A DNA stretch of 64,000 bases, taken from NCBI GenBank assembly GCA_946807835.1, contig CAMPEX010000001.1, forward strand, positions 7,951,001 through 8,015,000, read 5' to 3'. The translations under genes and the position numbers were made by a program. Shown here one piece after another: positions 33,746-45,096 of this stretch (its first letter is position 1; each line of letters begins with the position of its first letter). The stretch is from Ailanthus altissimus. Taxonomy: Eukaryota; Streptophyta; Magnoliopsida; Sapindales; Simaroubaceae. The notes beneath the pieces are model-generated. The model did no database searches. It was given only the letters and a program-made list of their open reading frames with translations, and was not told where the DNA came from.

Positions 33746-36700
33746 ATGAAATGAGTCTACGTGGTTGTTTTTTATGGTGTTTCTGTGGTTTATGGCTGAT
33801 ACGAGGGACTTAATTGAAAAGAAAATTTAAATATTGAAAATTTTAAAAATCAAAATCACACGCCAGAGCACGCACTTCGCCGTCCACAAAAACCTCGTTC
33901 ACCTCGAACTACTCAAAAATCCACTTGTTGTCAAGATTTTCTTGCACTCTAGCCTCATCTTCTTTTGCTTATTTATATAACTCCCATAAAGTTTCACATA
34001 TTTTCTTTAATTTGGTTCTAGAAACTTTATTCTCAATGACCCACCACGCAAAAGAAGAAGAATAAAAATATAAAATTATATATAAAAAAAAGAAAGATCT
34101 TTTCTTATTATGGTGGTTGTAGTTGTAATTTTATCTTCCCTCATTCAATTCTCTTATTATATATATTAAATATTTTTATATTTATATCATATTATTTTCT
34201 TTTTCATTTATGTTCATTTTCCTTCACTATTTCTAAAATATAAAATGCTTGAAATAATGAGCTAATTTTATTTCTTATTCGATATATATATGCGAATTGG
34301 TTTGCATTTCATGAAGGAGATATTACCATCTAAATCATTCTAAAGTTCAGAATAATTTAATGTATGTTTCATTACAAACTCAATTTTATTATATGACTAT
34401 TTTGGACGTCAAACCAAATGACCCTTATATCAATGATATTATCATATTGAGTTATTAAATTACCATTTTTTTTGTGAAGAAGTTGAATTATCAAGTTGTA
34501 ATAACTAAAGAATGGAAATTATTTGATAGAATTTAAATAAAAAAAAACAAATTGATAGTAATAAGATCTTGATCTTTTCAGACCACGTGAGATATGGTTA
34601 GTAGGTAAATAGTAAATTTATTATTCTAAGAATCTTTCTTTTGCTTACCTTACCGCATGCTTCTTAAAGAAAGCATACTAAAATAGTTGTTTGAGAAACA
34701 GGGATTGAAATGACAAAAAGATAAAATAACGACCCCTAGTACAAATGAATGAGGGATGAGGGGTCCAGATGTAAAAACACTAGAATATGCCAATATTTAA
34801 TAATTCAATAATACTATATTTTTCATACAATATTCCAAAATACAATTTTTTACAAAATATCTTCTCTCCCTTGTACCAACTGCTTTGTTTTTGTTTTCCT
34901 TAGACAAATGTTTTCGTTATGCTGTTCAACTATTCAAATGTTTTTTTTCTTATATAAATATTTTTATTATACTGTTTAAAAGTTCTCCTAAAACTTGAAG
35001 TCACGCAATGGACAAATACAGCCACTTAAATAATGCAACGTGCACCAAACTGCTTTGTTGAGTGACATATATCAAAAAAATAAAAAAAACCACTATCGTC
35101 TCAAATTCTCGGCCAAGAATTTGAAAGACAAAAATTTGAAAAGAATCTCAGAAGACCAACACGTGGCTAAATTCGACCACGTCATCTCATCACCAACGAA
35201 ATTTGAAATCGTGTCAACTGTTTATAATCTCCTCCACACACGACAGCTGGTTATCGAATCGGATTCATTTGATACTTGCGGAATTCCAAATATACCCCTC
35301 AACCACTAGAATTTCTCCATTGCTTGGAGTGAAAACATATAATATATATATATATATATATTTTTTTAAAAAATTTAAACAACCAAAAACATGTTTAAAC
35401 ATGAATGATATCTTTTAATTCCAAATTATTTTTCTTAGTGTTAGCAAATGGTTTGATTTTAATTAATGTAAATATTTAACAATATCTTAAAACAATAAAA
35501 GTTTACCCATCTTTCCAGCTCTTATTATCACTATTTATAATTTTGCTTGTAAAAATAACTAATTTACCCAATGAGGGTCATTTTCGTAATTCAAGAAATA
35601 AATAACCTTTCCCTTGTGTTGTTCAGAGAACGAGAGAATGAGAACCTTTGTAGAACAATGAGATGCCTCGTGATTAAATTTGGGACCAAGCGGGCCACAT
35701 AGTGGCGATGAGGTGGCAGAATATCTGCCGACAGATATAACTGGTGTCTTAATTCTCATCCACACAATGAGTCTACGCCACATAAGAGCTGAAAAAAATA
35801 ATGGAACACCGAGGCATGAGCGACACGTGGCAAGCACAGGGAGGGTGGAGCTGGCGGCTCACAGTTGACCACTAAGCAATCCGACGATGGTGGTTGGAGC
35901 ACAAGCATGGCGTGATTGGAATGATATTGTCATTTTTGGTGGGTCCGGGGTTTTGTGGACATTGGCTTTCTGTGATTTTATTTGGAATGATTAAATTAGG
36001 ACGCAAAGCAAGGGGAGCCACAACATCTTATTTCTCATGGTAATATCTTGATACTTGCAGAGGTGTAAATTGTCTCGTATCGTATGAATCTTACTTAAGA
36101 AAGTTGTATTCCGTATTAGGATTTATGTTGTATTTAATTTTTAAATTGATAAATCTACTTAAGACGGCTTATTGACTCAAATATTGTTTATATCATGTCA
36201 TATCTACCTCTTTTTTTCTCTATTTAAATTGTAAATATTTTCTAATTAAAATTATCTCTTATTTCTTATTGGATTTCAATCCAAGTAAAATTCTTTAAAA
36301 AATTTAGCACAATCTACGAGACTCAAAATTCTCACCCTCTTATGGATGCCTCACTTGAAGCTTATAATAAAGACCATTACGTAGACATCCCAGAACTAGC
36401 TCACCTCATTAAAAGTTCTATTATTGTATAATGAAACATTCTCAAAAATATTTGGGGGATATATTTGCAATCCTCAACTTCAAAATATCCTTTTTACGAG
36501 GTTGACCACTTCTTCCTCTCAAGTAGGTGAAAAGACATTCATTCACTGTTTATCGAGAATTGAGAATTCATACAAATTTGAGTACTTAAAATTATCATTA
36601 TCCCTAAAAATCTTAAAATTATTAGATTCTTGACATAAATCCTACTCCAATAATCTCGGAGATGTGCTCTAGTTAGGAAAGTAATGGGTTGTTTTAATTC

Positions 36701-37255
36701 TAAGAGGATTATACAACTAAACACAATAAAGCTTATAAAAAAGAAGACTTTTTGAGACTTCTTTCAAGGAATAACTCTCAGGAGACACTTCGGTTGGGTC
36801 TCCACCTATCTCCCCAGGCAGATTAAACCATCCAAGCTCCACTATAGCCTCCAAGGCTCTATTATAGCCTCATTAGGCTCTATCACAACCTCTAAGGTTC
36901 TAAGAAACCATATGTATAATTTCAACAATTTTGTAAAGGCCATGCCTTATTGTAACTATTGCTGTAAAATATTATTCAATAATATCATATGAATGAGCTT
37001 ATTAAACTCAGTGAAATAGATGCAGGCTCATATTGAGTTGAACCACTATAATATTGTCCATATTTGTAATTATTTAATTAGTTAGTTATCTTTGATTAAA
37101 GGCCCAAATATGCGATAAACCTATAAATGCTAATAATGGGTCATCTTAGACCAATCCATCAAAGGCCTAATTACTATTCTTTTGAATAAATTCAATTTAT
37201 TGACTTTCGACAAGCCCAAAATCCAAGATCAACATCTTTTAATGTAAGTTTTATA
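33746..37255. other. Intergenic DNA upstream of BBX32, with scattered G-boxes
   Basis: No supported gene. G-box cores CACGTG occur at 34584-34589, 35160-35165 and 35824-35829, the last two within CACGTGGC-type contexts. A TA run is at 35340-35360. The frames at 35040-35309, 35559-35837 and 35680-35868 overlap on both strands, lack domains and are not called. Confidence 0.5.
35824..35832. promoter_or_regulatory. G-box / ABRE-like site
   Basis: CACGTGGCA, a good match to plant G-box/ABRE consensus, with a second CACGTGGC at 35160-35167. About 2.4 kb upstream of the BBX32 start and not next to another gene, so its target is unclear. Confidence 0.35.
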
Positions 37256-37264
37256 AAATTATTA

Positions 37265-37860
37265 AGAAAATTCTCAAAAATAACTATAATATTATAGAGT
37301 ATCCTTTATTAGCCACACCTAAAATTTTGAATATTTTATAATCACATTAGTCAATTTTTGACACTTTTGCCCCTAATCTCAAATCTCTTCAATTTTCACC
37401 TCTTTCATCTAAGTGTGTAAAATTTATGTAAATTTAGTGATAAATAGGTAGATTTTATAAAAAAAAATGGTTGAAAAAATAGGTAGGGAGGCTAAAAACA
37501 AAAAGGCCAAAATGCTATTTGTGGGCGACATAGACGAGATACGCGCCTATGGCAGCGTTGCAGGTCACGCCCATGTGGCATGACCTATTTTTTTTAAAAT
37601 TTTTTATTTAAAATTATTTTGATTTGAAATTGAATTAATTTTAGTTATTAATTATATTAATATATTTAATAATATTAGTTAAAGTATTGTTATTTTAAAT
37701 TGGTATTATTTTTTTAAAACAATATAGTTATTAATATATTTAATTGTTAAATTGTAATTAATATATTTAATTGTTTAATTTATTTTTTAATATTGATTTC
37801 TCTGTACAACAATTTACAACACTATTGAAAAATTTAAAATATGGTAAACCCTAAACCCTA
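37265..37860 (+). repeat. Left long terminal inverted repeat of MULE2
   Basis: Pairs with 44420-45087. At its inner edge AAACCCTAAACCCTA (37844-37858) is two units of the plant telomere repeat. The reversed right arm has degenerate AAACCTTAAACCTTAA at the same place. Confidence 0.8.
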
Positions 37861-37924
37861 TCACGTCTTCGCGAGTTTTGTAAACGTGCATTCCGCCATC
37901 AAGATATATAATACCATATTTTAT

Positions 37925-38028
37925 ACAAGTACGGTAAGGATGGGCACGGTTCAATTCAGTTCCAAACCATGGTTATTCGATTCTCATATAGGGGAGAATA
38001 AAAAAACAGAAAGGTGTCATGCAAACCG
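37925..38028. mobile_element. Possible hAT-like end, cut by copia B
   Basis: GGATGGGCACGGTTCAATTC and the following Glu/Gln-free GGTTC-type words resemble one terminus of plant hAT elements. Copia B begins directly after it, and no partner end was found. Confidence 0.25.
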
Positions 38029-40175
38029 TGTTGGGATTTATGCTTACGTGCTATCTTTTTATGTATGAATATTTGTTTAATATTTATACTAGTATTATCA
38101 TTTTATTAAATCGCTAATTATATTTTATATATGGTAAAATGCTTGTAACGTTTAAGATATTGTATGATTTGAAAGAGTTCAGATCTGATCTAAATGAGTT
38201 TAGATCAGTGCTAGAATTAGCAACGTTGAGAGTTATAAATACTAAGAGTTGGCACTGATAAGAGTTATTAGGTTATTAGAGTTAGCAATATCTAAAAGTT
38301 AGAGTATTGTCTGAAATGAGAGAAAAACCTAAGAATATATTAGTAATGACGTAGTTGTAAAGAGTTATAAATAGTGCTAAAAAATGTCATTATGCAAATA
38401 TGTTCTCAAATATTATATTCCCGATCTATTTTCATTGATGCTGGTCTATTAGTGAATACCTTAATAAATATATAGATCGGTGTATATCTATATCTGGATG
38501 GTTCAGATGGTTAGTCTTAGCAGACTATGAGTTTAGTAGAAGCTCGTATAGAGATACAAGTATTCAGTAAGGACTGAAAACTGAACAGACTCACAAAGAC
38601 CTCCAATAGACATCCCATAAAGCCGTTAGTGGAAGGTCTTTCGAGTTGAGTAGTATTTGTGGTCCTTTGACGTGAGTGCCACGATGAACTTGTGAGTGAT
38701 CCACCATACTTTGGTTCCACACATGTTAGAAATCATTTATGGTCTGACCGTTGGGTGTCACTGGGTATGGTCCGATGCTCGTGGAGTCCAGTATGCATAG
38801 ATATAGGATCCATCAGCTGATTTGGATGGGTAATATATCTTAATGCTATAAAATTGTATTTCAAAAAGTCTTATAGCCATAAGCAGTAATTTCCAAGAAA
38901 AGAGTTTAACCTTAGGGATAAATAATATTTTCAAACATATAGAGATAAGCTTTCGATCGGGCATATAGAGATTTGACGGTGTTAATCTATATCTCTACTT
39001 TATCCGAATATAAATGATGGAGGGATTATACGAATATTTTATAACCTCAATTTATATGGTTTAACGTGTCACTTTATAATATCTGTAACGTATGTGGAGA
39101 CCATCGTTCACGGACATATAGAGGAGTTCCATATGACAATTCGGGCGTGAACTTAGAGAGTCTCATAATATGAAGTGTACTCATTATGCATTGGGGAAAC
39201 ATTATAGATTGAACAGTTCCATCCTAAAAATTTCAGCAAACTGAAAATATATTTTAGGGTTCCTCGAGTTGTGCACTTGTCTAGATTTAAATGTTAAATA
39301 CATCACTTAATTAGTTGACAAGAGTTATTAACTAATTAGATGTTAACAAGTGACACAATTTTGTTCCATGAATTGTTTCATTATGAATTCACCTATTAAC
39401 CATATTAGTAAAATCAAATAAGGTAAATATTAATTATTTAAATAGTTTTTGAATAACTAAATAAATATTATTTAAATAAATAAAATATAATTTTTATTTA
39501 TTTGTTATTTTATTCATAAGTGGAAGACATACCTAATTTGAAAAATATAAATTAAATTAAGTGGAATACTATTTTGTAGAATTAACGGTCAATTTTATTA
39601 GACCATTAAAAATGGTCAACAAAATTTTTTTTGGCTGTTGGCCACTTAACCTAATTTTAGTGGAGCATTTGTGAAGTGGTTAGAGCACCAAAAATGGTGT
39701 GAATTCATTTTGATTAACAAGAGTGAAGCAAAAAATTCGTGGAAGGAGAGAGGGCATTGAAGAGAGTTTGATTTTTGAAAAGTTTTCTATGAACAAAGAG
39801 TTGTGAGAAAAATTAGAGAGAAAGAAAAATAAATTCCTCTTATTTTTCTTTCAATAAATAAAATCTTGTTGCTGAAAATTTAATTTGTGTTATTCTAACT
39901 TCACAATTCCACCGGATTGTTGTGAACAAGAATTAAACAATAATACACTTCAATGTGAGCTCAAAGTTGAAGCTAGAAAAAATTTGAAATTGAAATCTTC
40001 ACCAAAGGTCATCAAATGTATGTTTCTATAATCTTAAGTTGTTAATGATTTAAATTACATGTGTATATGTTGATTACATATTTAATTCTACTGCAAAATT
40101 CGTATATATGATACACATGTTTAATTTTTTCAACATGTACACAATCACATACATAAACCCTAAAATAAATTAACA
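38029..40175 (+). mobile_element. 5' LTR of copia B
   Basis: Starts TGTTGGGATTTATGC and ends AAATTAACA (2,147 bp), two bases before the primer-binding site. Nearly the same length as the copia A LTR and alignable throughout. Confidence 0.92.
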
Positions 40176-40177
40176 AG

Positions 40178-40189
40178 TGGTATCAGAGC
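40178..40189 (+). other. Primer-binding site of copia B
   Basis: TGGTATCAGAGC, complementary to the initiator methionine tRNA 3' end and identical to the site in copia A. Confidence 0.95.
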
Positions 40190-40324
40190 ATGTTTATTGT
40201 GTTTTTGGGTTGTTGGAGTGTTATATGAAGTGTTTAGAATGCCTACAAATAGTAAAAATTACATTTTAAAGTGTTTAAAGTGTATAAAAATAGTTTATGT
40301 CAAAAAATGCCGCAGTGCTAGGAA

Positions 40325-40500
40325 CCGAACGCTGGGGCATTCACTAGTTAATGTAGAAGCTTTAGTTGGTGAACGCTAAGGCGTTGGTTATATAACGCTG
40401 GAGCATTAAGGTTCTTAACATAGAGGAGTTGGAAGAGCAAAATGTCGAGATTTTAAGTGTTGAATGTCAGGGTGTTCAAGTGTTGAACGTCGGGGCGTTC
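40325..40500 (+). repeat. Degenerate GC-rich AACGCTGGGGCGTT motifs in the copia B leader
   Basis: About five variants occur: GAACGCTGGGGCATTC, GAACGCTAAGGCGTT, AACGCTGGAGCATT, GAATGTCAGGGTGTTC and GAACGTCGGGGCGTTC. Many differ by C-to-T or G-to-A changes at CpG, as expected if once methylated. They occupy the same leader position as the GC-rich island in copia A. Confidence 0.8.
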
Positions 40501-40968
40501 ATAAGTCAGAAACTTAGGCCGTTTAAGGTTGAAGACAAAAAAAAGAGTAATTTTTTTTTTGAAACATTATATTGTATAATACTATAACGTTCGACTTTTA
40601 ACACTGATAAATCTGAATAATATACTCCAATATGAAAGTTTTACATGTAAGGTTCATTTAATACAATTATAATTGTTATATCATTGTATTAAATGTAATA
40701 TATATTTGTTTATGATTATTAATCACAATAGGAGCCCTATTGGTGGATGTTAGTTGTACTTGCACAAATAAATATTCTAATTATAAATTAGATATGTATG
40801 AGATGCGAAAATTTATTATAATTGTTAATGGCAATAATAATTATAATAATAAAAAAATAAAATAAAATAAATCTCTCTAAATCAAATTAAATAATATTGT
40901 ATTATAAGATAATATTATATAATGATCTATTTTGTCAATACGGTATTAGACGGTTTACTTCAGTCTTG

Positions 40969-41297
40969 CCTAATATTGCTACAGCGTGAGAGATTGGTCG
41001 AGATAATTTGGGTTATGCCAGTTAAACATAAGATGAGGTAAGTATATGCGAATGTATTGCCTAATATTGCTATAGCATTGATGTTATACTGATAGCATAT
41101 ATTTGATGATTGAAAAGTTAATTTGGAATACACTTATTTAATATTGCTAGAGCGTAAGGATAATATGTATTTAAGATCAGTAGTAAGAGTTGCATGAGAT
41201 ACAATTGACAAGAGTTATCTAGCTTTTGAGTTTACAAATGCCAATATTACTACAGCGTGAGACTATAGTAAAATGCCAATATTACTGCAGCGTGAGG
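40969..41297 (+). repeat. Five-copy spaced motif in the copia B leader
   Basis: Versions of the motif beginning CCAATATTGCTTTAGCGTGA lie at 40969-40990, 41060-41081, 41137-41158, 41241-41262 and 41276-41297. The first four starts are 91, 77 and 104 bp apart, close to the 93, 77 and 94 bp of copia A. The fifth comes from a local 35-bp tandem duplication. Confidence 0.88.
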
Positions 41298-41529
41298 CTA
41301 TAGTAAAATGCCAATAGGATTCACTTTTCATTATATAGTTTAAAGAATTTAAAACTATCGTTTTTTTGTTTGAGCGATTAAAGGAATTATGTTAAACAAT
41401 GGGAGGGTGTTTTTATATTAAAAAATATGTAACTGTTATACTCATGATCTAAAACGTTATTTATTAGCGATTAAAATATTCCGTTAATATTTATTTATTT
41501 TTCTTGTCAAGATCAAATGGTTTCAAGCA

Positions 41530-41915
41530 ACCAACTAAGAGGCATTGAACCAATGACCTAAGAGGCACTGATTCCTCCACTCTACCAATTAGGCCAAACT
41601 TAGTTTTTAAATCAAAGCAAATTCACTTTTTTTCTTTTATCATACATTTAAAATACTAATAATTAAAAAAAGGTAACTTGCAGGAATGAAATCGGGGGAA
41701 GTAATTGCCTCAAGTCTACCAACTTAGCTAAAGTAGTTATTAACTTACAATGCATTCTACTTTTTTATATTTACATTTTAAAATACTAATAATTAAAAAC
41801 AAAATGTAGTCTATGGATTTGAACCAAAGACCTTAGGTGTTCTAGTGCCTCCACTCTAATAACTGAGCTAAATGTAATTTTTAAGTCAAAACACATTATA
41901 CTTTCTTGTATAAAA
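41530..41915 (-). repeat. Tandem array of three tRNA-like (SINE-type) units
   Basis: On the minus strand each unit has an A-box-like and a B-box-like segment. The best, at about 41815-41877, reads TTAGCTCAGTTATTAGAGTG, then GGTTCAAATCC, spaced 45 bases apart as in a real tRNA gene. The others are at about 41545-41600 (CCTAATTGGTAGAGTGGAGG and GGTTCAATGCC) and 41690-41745 (TTAGCTAAGTTGGTAGACTT). The units repeat about every 130-145 bp with shared AT-rich linkers (AAAATACTAATAATTAAAAA). They are tRNA-derived pseudogenes or SINE units, not functional tRNAs, since no full acceptor stem is seen. Confidence 0.7.
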
Positions 41916-42534
41916 CATGGCATTGTATCTCTTGATGGCGAGATTTTGAAAGAGAATGCATCATTTAAAAATTTATTGAGGGCTAATTGGTGTACGCATG
42001 GTTATAATCAATTATGTTCAGTTGTATCAGATTTGGAAATGTCTATATTTTCTAAAATCATAGAATCATCGAAACTTATTAATGAACTGAAGTTGAAGTT
42101 AGAAAACATCATGATGTTAAAATAGGGATGTAGTAAAGGCCATGAGAAGGCTTGATGTGCATCATTTGAAGATCAAGGCACATCAAGGCTCTTCTGAAGA
42201 AGCTTTGTAAGACAAAAGATAAATATAGCATGTTCATAGATGATATCAAATCGAAGCTTGTAGACCTTCGTAACTTGGAGAGAGAGAAATAATCAGATCT
42301 TGTATTTGTAAGTTACTATTGTAAATTGTTGTACAAAGAATTTTTTTAAAATATATATCAAACAGTGAAGTTGTACTCATGGACAAGAGATAAAGGGATA
42401 TTAGGACTCAATTACGAATTATTTAGTAAACTTATTTATGAAAAAAGTGAAAAATCATCTAGCGAGTGAAGCAAGGATATTACTTACTTCAATCAAGGCT
42501 TGCTGTGAAGTTAGATGTTGTGGGGAACCCATTA
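41916..42534. other. Unassigned coding-like stretch inside MULE2
   Basis: A partial open reading on the plus strand near 41925-42120 has an amphipathic, coiled-coil-like composition (KIIESSKLINELKLKLEN) before a stop. No family was recognised. Confidence 0.3.
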
Positions 42535-42542
42535 GAGGAAAG

Positions 42543-43450
42543 TAGGGATGCAAAACCCAGATCTAGATCAGCGTTTTCTTTGTATAAACCTAGAATTAGA
42601 GTTTCACTAGGTGTTTTTGAGCCTGGGCTAGATCCGAATTTAAATCCGAGCTAGATCTAGGTAATTCGGCTCGAATTTAAACTCATTCTTTTTTTAAAAA
42701 AATAAAATTAATTTTTATTTTATTTTTTAGGTAAATTTTGAACTTTTGGGATATTTATTTTGTACAACAATTTTTAGATTGTATAATTTATTAATAGTCT
42801 ATTGTTAAATATTTCTAATTTTTTTACAATTATCTATTATTAATTATTGTTAAATATCTACTAATATTTGTGATAATTAGTACAATATTATTATGAACAT
42901 CATCATCATTATTATTATTGTCATAACAAATAATAATAATAATTATTATTACTATTAGGTTTTAAAATGAACAATATTTTATATTATTAATTACTAAACA
43001 CTTAACTTTTATATTTTCATGATTGATGATTTAATAGATCAAGACTTCAGAGTGATAATATCATGTGTTCTTTTCTCTTAAATGAATAATAACATGATTT
43101 ATATTTCATTACAAGATTAATTTAACACCTAAAACTTTAATTAAGAGCCAATATATGAGTATATAAAGTATGCAATTATGTTATATAAAATGAGCAACAT
43201 CTTTCACAAAATAATCTTCTCACATTTTATTTTATTTTTCATAAGTATGATCAATATATCACTAAAAGGTAACAAAATAAATGAATAAAAATAATTTTTT
43301 AATATATATATATTAAAAAAGAGATAAAATTCGGGTTTTTGGGCCAAGTTTTTCAAATCCAAATTTCATATAAAAAATAAAATCTGAATTCAAAAAACAA
43401 ACCACGAAGTTTTTGAATTTTTTTAGATTCGGGCTACATTATCATCCCTA
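42543..43450. mobile_element. hAT-like non-autonomous DNA element
   Basis: Terminal inverted repeat TAGGGATG at 42543-42550 pairs with CATCCCTA at 43443-43450. The flanks GAGGAAAG (42535-42542) and GTGGAAAG (43451-43458) differ at one of eight bases, fitting the 8-bp duplication of hAT transposases. Subterminal CCCAGATCTAGATC and GATTCGGGC words are also typical. There is no transposase frame. It is inserted in MULE2. Confidence 0.75.
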
Positions 43451-43594
43451 GTGGAAAGATAAGTTATAAGTTGACATACAGATTTGGTCAGAAAAAGATG
43501 ATGTATATTTACTATCTTATTACATTGGAGACAATGGTGTAAGTTTACCATCTTATTGTTGACAAGCTAATGTCAAAACAATATTATCATTTTG

Positions 43595-43900
43595 AGATGG
43601 CTTCACAATAGAATTCTTTGGACGTCTGTGATTATCACTAACTCTAGTATGGACTTGAGACAATTCACATAAAATAGATAAGTAATTATTTAGACAACAA
43701 TTTTAATTTGCTTTATATTTTTCATCTCTACCAAAGCACATCGTGAGGTGGCTTCACAATAGAATTTTTTGGACATCTATGATTATCACTAACTCTAGTT
43801 TGGACTTGAGACAATTCACATCAAATAGATAAGTAATTATTTAAACAACAATTTTAATTTGCTTTATATTTTCCATCTCTACCAAAGCACATCGTGAGGT
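43595..43900. repeat. Two-copy tandem repeat, period 151 bp
   Basis: CTTCACAATAGAATT recurs at 43601 and 43752, and the whole unit matches with few changes, ending at GCACATCGTGAGGTG in both copies. Confidence 0.85.
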
Positions 43901-44275
43901 GTTCCTTAATTCCATATAGTTAGAAATAAATTGAACATTGTTTTACTATCTTAAATTGATTAAGAGTAGTTCTGAGGACAGACTTTTGTAACTTATGGTG
44001 AGAGATTGATAAGATAAATCGACCGCCTTACCTTCTCTTGAAATGCAGTATACTCAGACTCTATAGTAGACTCTATATAAGAAGAATGTGAATATAACAA
44101 TATCTAGTGATCTAAGAGTTGTCAAATTATTCATTTTTATAAATTCAACCTGCAATAGAATACAATGTACCTTTTAAAGAGTCGATTTTACGCTTGTTCT
44201 ACTTGCAACTACAATTGCACATAGAAAGTCTATTATTGATAGATTTTTTGTCATTTGCCTTGGAGACATAAAATT

Positions 44276-44420
44276 TATTGTTAAGGTTTATGGTTTAAGG
44301 TTAAAGATTATGGGCTTAGGATTTAAGATTTATAGTTTAAAGTTAAGAATCGTGTGTTTAGGGTTGAGGGTTGAAGATTTTAAGGTTGAGGATTTCGGAC
44401 TTAAGGTTTAAGGTTTGAAG
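44276..44420. repeat. Degenerate telomere-like repeats inside the right arm of MULE2
   Basis: A 145-bp run of words such as GGTTTAAGG, GGGCTTAGGATTTAAG and GTTTAGGGTTGAGGGTTGA approximates the plant telomere unit TTTAGGG with many changes. Confidence 0.6.
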
Positions 44421-45087
44421 TTTACTATATTTTCAATTGTTCAATTGTTGTTGTAAATTGTTGTACAACAAAAATCTATAGAATATATATGTTGTCTTAA
44501 GAGTAAAAATAGTTCACTATATAATTTAGCTATTTAATTGCTAAATAGCTAATTATTAGCTATTTAGTAATTAAATAAATTAATAACTATATTTTATTTA
44601 AAAATTTGTATCAATTTAAAATAACAATAATTTAATTAATATAATTTAATATATTAATTCATTAATTTAATTAATAACTAAATCTATTTTAATTTCAAAT
44701 TAACATAGATTTTAATAATTTCTTAAAAATTAATTAAAAAAATTAGGTCCTACCACGTGGTAACACCAGAGCACGTCACGTGGTGTGAACTATGATGCTT
44801 AATGCATGTATGCCACAAGTGTATCCCCCGCTACATATGGCACTCAAAAATGGCATTTTGGTCTTTTTTTTTTGAACTTGCTAATGATTTTTCAAAAGAT
44901 CTACTTATTTGTTACTAAATCTACCAATTTTACACACGTGAATGAAAAAAAGAGGAGAAAATTGAAGAGGTTTGGATTGGGGACAAAAGTATTTAAATTT
45001 GGCTTTTTTAGTTATGAAAGATTAAAATTTTATATGTGATTAAAAAAGATTATTCTATAAAATTGAGGATTATTTTAAAAAAAATTC
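44420..45087 (-). repeat. Right long terminal inverted repeat of MULE2
   Basis: Inverted partner of 37265-37860, with the 9-bp AAATTATTA following at 45088-45096. The frame at 44806-45039 lies inside it and is not a gene. Confidence 0.8.
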
Positions 45088-45096
45088 AAATTATTA

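Larger units (their letters stand above)
38029..41540 (+). mobile_element. Ty1-copia retrotransposon B, 5' portion only
   Basis: Order: LTR 38029-40175, primer-binding site 40178-40189, leader with a GC-rich island and five spaced motifs, then a gag start ATG at 41517 (ATGGTTTCAAGCAACCA, aligning with the start of gag in copia A). Homology to gag then stops at once and tRNA-like repeats begin. No pol and no 3' LTR were found downstream, so like copia A this copy consists only of the 5' end. It is nested in MULE2. Confidence 0.85.
37265..45087. mobile_element. MULE2: long-TIR Mutator-like element with nested insertions
   Basis: Two arms of about 600 bp, 37265-37860 and 44420-45087, are inverted copies. 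They share for example AATCTCTTCAATTTTC-like and GTGTGTAAAATT-like words and the inner block with GTACAACAATTTACAAC. The 9-bp sequence AAATTATTA flanks both ends (37256-37264 and 45088-45096), allowing a one-base slip at the left end. The reversed right end starts GAATTTTTTTTAAAATAA, close to the MULE1 terminus. The interior holds copia B, a tRNA-like array and a hAT-like element. No transposase of its own was recognised, so it may be a non-autonomous MULE or have lost its genes. Confidence 0.8.

Noticed and set aside
35559..35868. Overlapping frames on both strands
   Set aside because: Mutual shadows with no family resemblance.
41530..41915. Functional tRNA genes
   Set aside because: A and B boxes are recognisable, but acceptor stems and a proper anticodon arm are not.
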